Assembly (NCBI GenBank): GCA_028284905.1
Contig: JANQQU010000035.1
Location: 112,193-176,192, forward strand
Source: Calditrichia bacterium
Lineage (GTDB): Bacteria; Calditrichota; Calditrichia; RBG-13-44-9; J075
Reading direction: 5' to 3'
DNA length: 64,000 nt
A model generated the notes under the pieces. It did not search any database and was not told where the DNA came from. It saw only the letters and a program-made list of their open reading frames with translations. The translations under genes were made by a program, and so were the position numbers. Positions 8,028-15,439 of this stretch are shown here, piece by piece (the first letter of the stretch is position 1; each line of letters begins with the position of its first letter).

Positions 8028-8621
8028 TTAACGCTTCCAGGTGAGTACGAATGCCGGAGGCAGGTTGCGAAAAACCACCCGGCTGCGATGATGATTACCA
8101 AATATTTCGTCCATTTGCCGGCGAAACTTGACCGCAGGGGGCAGGCGGTAGGCATGGACATATTGAAATGTGCGAAAGATACAGCCCGGTGGCATCAGGC
8201 GCTGCAGTGTTTGCAGGATGCCCCGGCGGGTTTTTTCATTCAACACGGCGAAGGGGATGCCGGAAATAATCGCTTTCGCGGGGTCAAAACCGGAGCGTTG
8301 ATAGAGCTCATTGGCATTTTCTGCCCGCCCGGCAATAAAGCAAAGCTCGGGAAAACGAGCCTGCAAATGCTGAACGAATTTTGGCTCCAGCTCGATGCCA
8401 ACATATGCTCGCTTATCGGGAAGAATTTGCTGAATGTGGCGGGTAAATGCGCCGGTGCCAGGACCCAATTCGAGAATCGTCTCTCCCGGACCGATTTTAA
8501 TATCTTGCACCATTGCTTTTGCCAATTCCGAAGAACTGGGCGTAATTGCGCCTATTTTCGTTGGATTTTTTAAAAACTGCTTAAAAAAATCCAGACGAAC
8601 GGTTGCTTGCTTCTCCATCAT
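8028..8621 (-). CDS. Class I SAM methyltransferase, phospholipid N-methyltransferase-like
   Basis: The protein has the opening pattern of PmtA-type phospholipid N-methyltransferases (FFKQFLKNPTKIGAITPSS), then the SAM-binding ILELGPGTGAFTRHI motif I and the acidic GIELEP of motif II. Later FAVLNEKTRRGILQTL and a C-terminal VFRNLPPAFVLTW fit the same group and also resemble KsgA-like enzymes. The start at 8621 (ATGATG after GGGGA) is preferred to an upstream TTG at 8666. The acceptor, phosphatidylethanolamine or another lipid, is not shown by sequence. It is convergent with the moaCB gene, with only 37 bp between them. Confidence 0.78.
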   Translation of the reverse strand: MMEKQATVRLDFFKQFLKNPTKIGAITPSSSELAKAMVQDIKIGPGETILELGPGTGAFTRHIQQILPDKRAYVGIELEPKFVQHLQARFPELCFIAGRAENANELYQRSGFDPAKAIISGIPFAVLNEKTRRGILQTLQRLMPPGCIFRTFQYVHAYRLPPAVKFRRQMDEIFGNHHRSRVVFRNLPPAFVLTWKR

Positions 8622-8839
8622 TTGTCCCCATGGTAAATGCCGGTAAAGATAAAAAGGAAATCTCAAGCGGAGGGTTCAGATAACCTCCATGTTTCCGGAA
8701 TACTAATTAAGATACAAAAAATGCCCGTATCCTCAAAATAATCCACCCGGATATTTTATCCAAGAAAAATCAAGAATCACATAATGCCGTTACTTTCTCT
8801 GACAGCTTAAATGCTTGTTTTGTTGCAGTATATCTATTG

Positions 8840-9367
8840 TTAGTAGAAAATTGTTTCGGATGGGTTTTGCTTTGTCAGCAGCATATTCTTCTTACTGGCA
8901 GCTGTTTTAATGCGAACCAAATTGCGTTGCTCCTCAAAGAGTTCAAAAAAGGAAAGATGGGAGACAGTTATTTCTTTTAATTCCTCCAGGGAGATATTGT
9001 CAAAAACGCAGGTTGTGCGGGTTTTCCCAATCGATATTTCTTTCTGCAAAGAATCCAGCACCAGCGGTGTGAGATTTAATTTGATCGAGAATTGTTCCTT
9101 TAAATAGTCAAAAACTTCTTTATCTGCGGATTCAATTTGTTCCTCACGGCCGAGGTAAAGCGCTTGCCCCTTCTTTTGCTGAATAGCCATCTCCAGATCT
9201 TCAGTAAAAAGCATCAAGGTAATTTTAACTGAAGCTGCGTCCTCAGAATAGGATATATCGCAAAGACTGACATAGAGTGGATGCGCGATTAGCGTGTTCG
9301 CCGCAGACAATACCAGCAAGAAAAAAACGATTTGTAACCTTAAGTTGCGAAATGAGAATTGCTTCAT
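8840..9367 (-). CDS. DUF6702 family secreted protein
   Basis: This 175-residue protein has a signal peptide ending near the Ala at position 28 (LVLSAANTLIA). The mature protein begins with the DUF6702 hallmark HPLYVSLCDISYSEDAASV and continues with MLFTEDLEMAI and a C-terminal TVSHLSFFELFEEQ region. The family is common in Bacteroidota relatives and has no assigned function. The gene starts 3 nt after the stop of the pterin dehydratase, so the two are cotranscribed. Confidence 0.8.
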   Translation of the reverse strand: MKQFSFRNLRLQIVFFLLVLSAANTLIAHPLYVSLCDISYSEDAASVKITLMLFTEDLEMAIQQKKGQALYLGREEQIESADKEVFDYLKEQFSIKLNLTPLVLDSLQKEISIGKTRTTCVFDNISLEELKEITVSHLSFFELFEEQRNLVRIKTAASKKNMLLTKQNPSETIFY

Positions 9368-9370
9368 TTT

Positions 9371-9661
9371 TTAATCAACCAGTTGGTTAATTGCTGCCGC
9401 TAATTTGAAATCGAGTGTGGAAATGCCGCCGACATCATGCGTATCGAGATCAATTGTTACCTGGTTATATACATTAAATAAAGCCGGGTGGTGATTCATC
9501 TTTTCTGCGATAACAGCAAGTTGCGAAATAAAGCCGAACGCTTCCACAAAGTCCGCGAATCGTAATTCCCGGTGCAATTTATCGTTTTGCAGGGACCAGC
9601 CCGCTAGATCGGCCAATCTTTCGTTTATTTCCGCTGTAGTTAATTTTTGACGCTGACTCAT
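9371..9661 (-). CDS. Pterin-4a-carbinolamine dehydratase
   Basis: This 96-residue protein has the full dehydratase signature: E53-K-M-N-H57-H58-P59, Y65, and H75-D76 in the TIDLDTHD strand. These enzymes dehydrate 4a-hydroxytetrahydropterins. COG2154 members in bacteria without phenylalanine hydroxylase often sit beside molybdenum-cofactor genes, and mobA lies directly upstream here on the same strand (79 nt gap). No aromatic amino-acid hydroxylase is present in the window. The SD GGAGAA precedes the ATG. Confidence 0.93.
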   Translation of the reverse strand: MSQRQKLTTAEINERLADLAGWSLQNDKLHRELRFADFVEAFGFISQLAVIAEKMNHHPALFNVYNQVTIDLDTHDVGGISTLDFKLAAAINQLVD

Positions 9662-9740
9662 ACGTGTTCTCCGCTGATGTTATTTTCTATTGTCGTTCAA
9701 AGTAAACCGGGAGTTTAACGATTTCAAGTTGTTTTGGGTT

Positions 9741-10340
9741 TCATCTAAGCACCTTCTTAATTTTTTCCAGATCTCCCGGGCGGTTCACATTGGCAATCCA
9801 GTGGGGATTATAGTTGGCAAATTCTGCTGGCAGATCAATAATATCGGCGTTTAAATCCGTGACAATTTTTCGCAGGGAATATGTTCCGCGCAATATAAAC
9901 CCTTCGAGAGCGTCTGCCAGTGCTGCTGGCCAAATGGAAACGAGCGGCTCCAACCCCAGGTGAGATTGGGCGACAACTGGCACAGCGCCAGAAGAGTGAA
10001 TCCGGAGCCGGGCATAAATTGTGGATGCCAACAAAGGCATATCGCAGGGGAGAATTGCTACCAGTGGCGTTTTTACCGTTTTAAGTATGGTATATACGCC
10101 ACCCAACGGACCGCAATCGGGGTAGAGATCTTTACATTGTAAAACTTCACCGGTCATATTTTCTGCTGGTTGATTGATGCTAAGCATAACTGTCGGGGAT
10201 ATTTCCCGGGCAAGATTTAGCGCATGCTCTAAGAGGGAAATACCCTGAAAACCGGCTTTGGTTTTCGGCGAGCCAAAGCGGGTGCTTCGGCCACCTGCTA
10301 TAATTGCTGCACTTAGTTTCTCCTGCATGTCTAACCCCAT
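9741..10340 (-). CDS. mobA: Molybdenum cofactor guanylyltransferase MobA
   Basis: The 199-residue protein shows the nucleotidyltransferase signature AAIIAGGRSTRFGSPK, the lysine-containing loop KTKAGFQGISLLEHAL, the YPDCGPLGGVYTIL motif and LPCDMPLL with the metal-binding Asp. MobA attaches GMP to molybdopterin to make the MGD form used by DMSO-reductase-family enzymes, so this organism probably uses bis-MGD molybdoenzymes encoded elsewhere. A second in-frame ATG (10328) follows GGGGT and may be the real start. It heads a minus-strand group with the pterin dehydratase and DUF6702. Confidence 0.93.
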   Translation of the reverse strand: MGLDMQEKLSAAIIAGGRSTRFGSPKTKAGFQGISLLEHALNLAREISPTVMLSINQPAENMTGEVLQCKDLYPDCGPLGGVYTILKTVKTPLVAILPCDMPLLASTIYARLRIHSSGAVPVVAQSHLGLEPLVSIWPAALADALEGFILRGTYSLRKIVTDLNADIIDLPAEFANYNPHWIANVNRPGDLEKIKKVLR

Positions 10341-10455
10341 AATCGATATCTGGAAATTTAAATAGCTTCCTACTCCAAAGTCGAGAAGTAATTATCGCCG
10401 CTCACTGCGGACTTCATCTTTAAGAAAGTAAAGATTTTCGGAAACAAAAAATGGT

Positions 10456-10484
10456 TTGTGCTGTATGATAATCATATCTACTAT
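10456..10484 (+). promoter_or_regulatory. Possible promoter of the PD40 gene
   Basis: TTGTGC and TACTAT are separated by 17 nt, 32 bp before the GTG start. The surrounding sequence is AT-rich with an ATAATA repeat. The match is only moderate. Confidence 0.35.
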
Positions 10485-10516
10485 AAATATAGTAATAATA
10501 CTAAAGGGGTAGGATT

Positions 10517-11422
10517 GTGTCTATTCAGAAAATTATTCTCGCAATTAGTTGCATAGTGTTATTCAGTATTGCACTGTTCGGGCAAGATGAAATGTCCGAA
10601 CCGGCCGTGTTTGTCGAAGGTATTATATCGACGGATTCTGTCGAGTATTACCCGGCGTTTATGCCCGATGGTAAAACCGTTTATTTTGGGCGAACCGCTG
10701 GATTTACGACGGGCGCCCGTCGTTCGATTTTTGTGTCTCATCGGAAAAACGGGGAATGGGGCATACCAGTAGTTGCGCCCTTTTCCGGAAAATATTCCGA
10801 TAATTCACCGTTCATCACCGGAGATGGAAAGCAACTCTTTTTCACTTCGAAGCGTCCGGTAGATGGCAAACCGAAAGAGGATTCCGATATTTGGATGATG
10901 GAAAAAAACGGAGATGCCTGGGGGCCACCGGTTCATCTGGGAAGCCTGGTAAACTCGGATGAAAGTGAATATGCCCCATCAGTGACGCTTGATGGCACCT
11001 TGTATTTTGGTTCTACCCGCGAAGGGGGCATCGGTTGGGGGGATGTTTATCGCTCCCGAAAAGTGAATGGTGTTTATCAGGCACCGGAAAATCTCGGCAC
11101 GGCAATTAATACCAGTGATGGGGAATGGGGCAGTATTATCGCGCCGGATGAAAGCTTCCTGATTTTTGAAGCTTCCGGCCGCCGGGAAAACCTTTCCGAG
11201 TCTGGCGATCTTTACATCAGTTTTAATAAAAAGGGGCAATGGTCTCCGGCGAAACATCTGGGAGAAATGATGAACAGCAGCGGCAGCGATTTGGCGCCGC
11301 GTCTTTCCCAGGATGGAAAGACGCTTTTCTATTCGCGTAGCGATGTGTATTATAAAGATGTCGATATTCTGTACATAGATTTGGAGACGGTACTGAAAAT
11401 TGGCCGGGCTTCAAATCCGTGA
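10517..11422 (+). CDS. Secreted PD40 (WD40-like) beta-propeller protein
   Basis: It starts with GTG after AAAGGGGTAGGA. A signal peptide (IILAISCIVLFSIALFG) is followed by at least five PD40/TolB-type blades with the xDGKxxxF core: PAFMPDGKTVYFGR, PFITGDGKQLFFTSKR, PSVTLDGTLYFGSTR, SIIAPDESFLIFEASGR and PRLSQDGKTLFYSRSD. Such propellers are periplasmic or surface scaffolds; no catalytic residues are visible. It is probably cotranscribed with the next gene, whose SD lies just beyond its stop. Confidence 0.85.
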   Translation: MSIQKIILAISCIVLFSIALFGQDEMSEPAVFVEGIISTDSVEYYPAFMPDGKTVYFGRTAGFTTGARRSIFVSHRKNGEWGIPVVAPFSGKYSDNSPFITGDGKQLFFTSKRPVDGKPKEDSDIWMMEKNGDAWGPPVHLGSLVNSDESEYAPSVTLDGTLYFGSTREGGIGWGDVYRSRKVNGVYQAPENLGTAINTSDGEWGSIIAPDESFLIFEASGRRENLSESGDLYISFNKKGQWSPAKHLGEMMNSSGSDLAPRLSQDGKTLFYSRSDVYYKDVDILYIDLETVLKIGRASNP

Positions 11423-11448
11423 TTGCGAAAAGAGCAGAGGAAATTTAC

Positions 11449-12363
11449 ATGTATAAGTGGATCGTCTTATGGTTGTTGTTCAGTTCATTCTTGGCCGCTC
11501 AACAGGTGGCTGATACCGCCTGGATTCCGGAAATTATTCAACCGGCCTATTCATCCGGAAAAGGCCCGGTTGTCAAGATCGATGAAGCACATAATAACTT
11601 CCATAAAGCCGGCGAGCGCTACTGGGTGTTTGCAGAACTATTGCGGCGCGATGGGTATCAGGTTGCACCGTTTCAGGAAAATTTTAGTGCAAGCAGCCTG
11701 GAAGGAACGGACATATTAGTAATTTCCAATGCATTAAATGCGGTCAATCTCGGGAACTGGTCTTTACCAAATCCTTCCGCTTTTAGCCGGGATGAGATTG
11801 CTGCCATTCGTGACTGGGTCTATGCAGGTGGTGCATTGTTTCTGATTGCCGATCATATGCCATTTCCCGGCGCAGCTGCAGATCTGGCAATGGCGTTCGG
11901 TGTTCAGTTTAGCAACGGATTTGCGATGGATACCACCAAGCGTCGACCGCCAGACATCTTCCGGCGGGATGATGGACTTCTAAAGGAACATCCGATTACA
12001 AAGGGCCGCTCATCGGAAGAACGTATTACATCTGTCGCAACATTTACCGGCCAGGCATTTCTCGGTGGTAGTAAGCTGCAACCGATACTCGAACTGAGTG
12101 ATAACTTCCTGAATCTAATGCCGGAAACTGCCTGGCGCTTCGAGGAAGCAACAACGAAAACTGCTCCCGCCGCTGGCTGGACGCAATTAGGGGCAATGCA
12201 ATTTGGAAAAGGAAAAATTGTCTTTTCCGGAGAGGCAGCGATGTTCAGCGCCCAGCTGGCCGGTCCGCAAAAATTTACGATGGGAATGAACCATCCCGAT
12301 GCCAAAGAAAACGCCCGTTTTCTCCTTAATATTTTGCATTGGCTCTCCGGTTTGCTCCCATAA
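11449..12363 (+). CDS. Secreted DUF4350/GATase-like fold protein
   Basis: The ATG at 11449 follows GAGGAA by 6 nt and begins a signal peptide (KWIVLWLLFSSFLAAQQ). The mature protein has KIDEAHNNFH, then a flavodoxin-like core with DILVISNALN and the IRDWVYAGGALFLIADHMPF segment, typical of DUF4350 and ThuA-type domains. A later FGKGKIVFSGEAAMFSAQL strand also fits these domains, which resemble class I glutamine amidotransferases without a clear catalytic Cys. The HMPFPGAA stretch and the acidic/His residues may bind a ligand. The role is unknown; cotranscription with the PD40 gene suggests a shared envelope task. Confidence 0.7.
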   Translation: MYKWIVLWLLFSSFLAAQQVADTAWIPEIIQPAYSSGKGPVVKIDEAHNNFHKAGERYWVFAELLRRDGYQVAPFQENFSASSLEGTDILVISNALNAVNLGNWSLPNPSAFSRDEIAAIRDWVYAGGALFLIADHMPFPGAAADLAMAFGVQFSNGFAMDTTKRRPPDIFRRDDGLLKEHPITKGRSSEERITSVATFTGQAFLGGSKLQPILELSDNFLNLMPETAWRFEEATTKTAPAAGWTQLGAMQFGKGKIVFSGEAAMFSAQLAGPQKFTMGMNHPDAKENARFLLNILHWLSGLLP

Positions 12364-12607
12364 TTGGCATCGAAAAATATGCTGGATTTCATAATAGGAA
12401 TTCCCGGATGATGTCCAGCACCCAACTTGTTTCTCCTATCATTAGCAGCAGCGCTTCCTGCCTGTATCCTGAAAATTTAAATATCACCCACCGAAAACCT
12501 GTTTCTTTTACAATGAAAGTTGCTTAATCTGGTAATCATCCTTACAGCAAAATTCGAAATAAATTGATAAATCTATGGTTTACTACCCGTCAATAGAAAG
12601 GAAGAAT

Positions 12608-14224
12608 ATGAGGAAAAAAGTAGCGATCTATGACTGGCAAAAACTCGTCGATCGCCAGCCGGCTTATGCCCTGGTGCTGGATACCGATCTGGTAATCGTC
12701 CGTTACGATGAAGATGTTTCTGTGCTCTTCGGGCGTTGTCTGCACCGTGGGGCTTTAATGGCTGATGGCCATGTCGATGGTGATAATCTTATTTGTGGTG
12801 TGCATCATTGGGATTATCGTATCGATACGGGCATCAGTGAGTATAACAATGCAGAAGTGCTGCATAAATTTACCGCGATAGTCGAGGATGATCAGGTCTG
12901 GGTCGATGAGGAGGAGGTGCGGGAATTTCAGGAGAAAAACCCATTGCTGATTCCCCGTCAGGAATATTTAGGCGCATACGAAGCCACTCATCCCGCAGAA
13001 GAAGAGCCGAAAACCGCGGAAATCCATCGCCTGGCGAAATACGGATTGGAAAAAGACGGTCACCATGGCCCGGTGGGATCGATGGGCGTGGGCTCCCAAC
13101 ATTTACCCAGGTGGGATAATATTCAGATCTTGCCGGCCCAACTAGCACGACTCCCACTGATGGAAGATGAAGCCGTCGGTACTGAACTGGTTATCGGACC
13201 AAACGCCCGGAAACCACTGACGATGAAAATTCCGATCTTTGTTTCTGACATGAGTTTCGGAGCGTTGTCCGAAGAATCAAAAATTGCCCTGGCTCGCGGT
13301 GCAGAAATGGCTGGTTCCGGTATCTGTTCAGGAGAGGGGGGCATGTTGCCGGAAGAGCAGGAAGAGAATTCCTATTATCTCTATGAACTGGCTTCGGCAA
13401 AATTTGGCTTCGAAATGGAGTTGATGAAAAAAGTACAGGCCTTCCATTTTAAAGGCGGGCAAGGAGCAAAAACCGGCACCGGCGGGCATCTACCCGGCCA
13501 TAAAAACAAAGGGAAAATTAGCCAGGTGCGTAAGATACCGGAAGGCACTTCGGCGATTTCGCCACCCCGTTTTGCTGATTTTAACTGCGAAGATGATTTT
13601 CGCCATTTTGCTGATGCAGTCCGTAAGGAAACCGGGGGCATTCCGATTGGTTTTAAACTGTCTGCCAATCATATCGAAGAAGATATCGATGCGGCGATTC
13701 GGGTCGGCGTAGACTATATCATTCTCGATGGCCGCGGTGGTGGCACTGGCGCCGCGCCTTTAATTTTCCGCGATCATATTTCCGTACCAACGATCCCCGC
13801 ACTGGCCCGCGCCCGCAAGCATCTGGACAAGCGTGGCCGGAATGACATTACATTGATCATTACTGGTGGTCTTAGAACGCCGTCAGATTTCATTAAGGCG
13901 ATGGCGCTGGGAGCGGATGGTATTGCTGTTTCCAATGCGGCGATCCAGGCAATCGGTTGTCAGGCAATGCGTGCCTGCCACACCAATAACTGCCCGGTGG
14001 GAATTGCCACCCAGAAAGATCACTTACGGAAACGACTGGATATCCAACTATCAGCTTTACGACTGAAGCGCTTCTTCGAGGCGTCCGTGGAACTGATGCA
14101 AGTGATGGCCAGGGCCTGCGGACATACTCATCTCGATCAATTCTGCCAGGATGATCTAACGACATTTGATCGCGATATGGCTTACCTGACTGGCATTCGC
14201 TATGGTGGTATTAGTGGATTATAA
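12608..14224 (+). CDS. Rieske [2Fe-2S] domain fused to FMN-binding glutamate synthase-like domain
   Basis: AAAGGAAG precedes the ATG at 12608. Residues ~1-95 form a Rieske domain with the cluster pattern C-L-H ... C-G-V-H (GRCLHRGALM and LICGVHHW). Residues ~180-530 match the FMN barrel of glutamate synthase: SDMSFGALS, GEGGMLPEE, KGGQGAKTGTGGHLPG, DGRGGGTGAAP, and the cluster-type segment IGCQAMRACHTNNCPVGIATQ with C-x5-C-x4-C spacing. There is no amidotransferase domain, so ammonia or an unrelated reduction is more likely than classical GOGAT activity. Rieske-GltS-like fusions exist in databases under general names; the reaction is unknown. The 244-bp upstream region shows no clear promoter. 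Confidence 0.88.
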   Translation: MRKKVAIYDWQKLVDRQPAYALVLDTDLVIVRYDEDVSVLFGRCLHRGALMADGHVDGDNLICGVHHWDYRIDTGISEYNNAEVLHKFTAIVEDDQVWVDEEEVREFQEKNPLLIPRQEYLGAYEATHPAEEEPKTAEIHRLAKYGLEKDGHHGPVGSMGVGSQHLPRWDNIQILPAQLARLPLMEDEAVGTELVIGPNARKPLTMKIPIFVSDMSFGALSEESKIALARGAEMAGSGICSGEGGMLPEEQEENSYYLYELASAKFGFEMELMKKVQAFHFKGGQGAKTGTGGHLPGHKNKGKISQVRKIPEGTSAISPPRFADFNCEDDFRHFADAVRKETGGIPIGFKLSANHIEEDIDAAIRVGVDYIILDGRGGGTGAAPLIFRDHISVPTIPALARARKHLDKRGRNDITLIITGGLRTPSDFIKAMALGADGIAVSNAAIQAIGCQAMRACHTNNCPVGIATQKDHLRKRLDIQLSALRLKRFFEASVELMQVMARACGHTHLDQFCQDDLTTFDRDMAYLTGIRYGGISGL

Positions 14225-14237
14225 AATAAGCGTAGGC

Positions 14238-14273
14238 AAAAAAAAAGCCGCATACTGGGAAGTATGCGGCTTT
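14238..14273 (-). terminator. Intrinsic terminator of the cold-shock gene
   Basis: A 13-bp perfect stem (AAAGCCGCATACT / AGTATGCGGCTTT) with a GGGA loop, followed on the minus strand by a long U run. It also lies just past the plus-strand Rieske-GltS gene and may weakly stop that transcript. Confidence 0.9.
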
Positions 14274-14292
14274 GGACGATTTATTGTCTGCA

Positions 14293-14523
14293 CTAGAAAT
14301 CGGAAGAAGTCTGAACAGGAGCTACATCCTGAGCCTGCGGTCCTTTTTTACCTTCGCCTAAGGTAAATTCTACTTCCTGACCTTCTTCCAACGAACGGAA
14401 ACCGCCGGTGTCACGGATCGAGGTGTAGTGAACAAATACATCCTGACCTTGGTCAGTTGAAATAAACCCAAAACCTTTGGTAGCGTTAAACCATTTAACA
14501 GTACCATTCATACGTTCTGCCAT
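14293..14523 (-). CDS. Cold-shock domain protein (CspA family)
   Basis: This 76-residue single cold-shock domain has RNP1 KGFGFI and RNP2 VFVHY, the opening [15 protein letters not shown] and the closing [17 protein letters not shown]. It binds single-stranded nucleic acid and acts as an RNA chaperone. AAAGGAGC precedes the ATG. The mRNA leader from the promoter at 14624-14652 is about 95 nt and very AT-rich just before the SD. Confidence 0.96.
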   Translation of the reverse strand: MAERMNGTVKWFNATKGFGFISTDQGQDVFVHYTSIRDTGGFRSLEEGQEVEFTLGEGKKGPQAQDVAPVQTSSDF

Positions 14524-14623
14524 TACTGCTCCTTTAAAAATAAAAAATAAAAATAAAAAATTTACTCAGGTAATTCTAGACCGATATTTTAAATATACAG
14601 ACTCGAACTCCTATAACGTCAAC

Positions 14624-14652
14624 AAATTAAGTTGCCCGAATGGTATTGTCAA
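14624..14652 (-). promoter_or_regulatory. Consensus promoter of the cold-shock gene
   Basis: On the minus strand TTGACA (14652-14647), a 17-nt spacer and TAATTT (14629-14624). The predicted start is near 14617. Confidence 0.75.
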
Positions 14653-14792
14653 GACAAAAAATAAAGCTTTAGGGCCTTTAAGCGCAGTTTTTTCCTGAAT
14701 TTGGGGACTTTTTGCTTTTTGTGAAAAATTTGCAAGGGTAAGAATATATAATCACAGCAAATACATGCAGTAAATTGGAATGTATTCGAAAA

Positions 14793-15425
14793 TCAAACCA
14801 AATTGTTTTTCAAGGCCTTGGCGATCGCTTCGGTCTGCGAATGAACGTGGAGGGTTTGGTAAATTTTTTTGATATGAGTTTTTACTGTGTTAGTGCTGAT
14901 GCACAATTCGTCGCTGATCATTTTATGACTTTTCCCCTCGATGAGTTTGGCGAGCACTTCTTTTTGCCGCAAAGTTAAAGAGGGCGCGACATTCGCTTGC
15001 CGGAAAGAGGCAACAACCATGCGGGCGATTCGGGTGCTCATTGGCGCACCACCCTCGTACACTTCCCGAATATTGAGAAGTAATTCGCGGGCCGGGGTGT
15101 TCTTGAGGAGATAGCCGCAGGCGCCGGCTTTTAATGATTTAAAAATTAGATCATTTTCACCGTGGACCGTCAACATAATAATGTCTACTTCGGAAAGCAG
15201 GTTTTTAAAGCGGGGAACTCCTTCGATGCCGGACATTCCCGGCAAAGCAATATCCATGAGGATCACATCCGGGCAGGCTGACTCGATTTCTTTCAATGCT
15301 GCCTCGCAACTACGATATGCTCCGACACACCGATAGCCTTCTGAGCCATCGATAATAATTTTCAAACTTTCCCGAATGTCGTCTTCATCTTCAATAATTG
15401 CGACGTAAATGTCCTGCATTGCCAT
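14793..15425 (-). CDS. NarL/FixJ-family response regulator
   Basis: This 210-residue protein has a receiver domain with the acidic pair E12-D13, phospho-acceptor D58 (VILMDIALPG), the LTVHGE switch Thr and KAGACGYLLK lysine region. A LuxR-type HTH follows (LTLRQKEVLAKLIEGKSHKM then STNTVKTHIKKIY). It is encoded 14 nt downstream of the sensor kinase gene on the same strand and is almost certainly its partner. The likely output is transcriptional control, possibly including its own operon, since a palindrome sits in that promoter (18914-18959). Confidence 0.95.
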   Translation of the reverse strand: MAMQDIYVAIIEDEDDIRESLKIIIDGSEGYRCVGAYRSCEAALKEIESACPDVILMDIALPGMSGIEGVPRFKNLLSEVDIIMLTVHGENDLIFKSLKAGACGYLLKNTPARELLLNIREVYEGGAPMSTRIARMVVASFRQANVAPSLTLRQKEVLAKLIEGKSHKMISDELCISTNTVKTHIKKIYQTLHVHSQTEAIAKALKNNLV

Positions 15426-15439
15426 GGAAATACCTGCTG

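Noticed and set aside
8669..8688. GGAGGGTT / AACCTCC hairpin upstream of the methyltransferase gene as an attenuator
   Set aside because: Short, bulged stem without a T run; nothing links it to regulation.
12381..12419. GCTGGA / TCCAGC hairpin as terminator of the PD40 operon
   Set aside because: The stem is only 6 bp with a ~27-nt loop and no T run.
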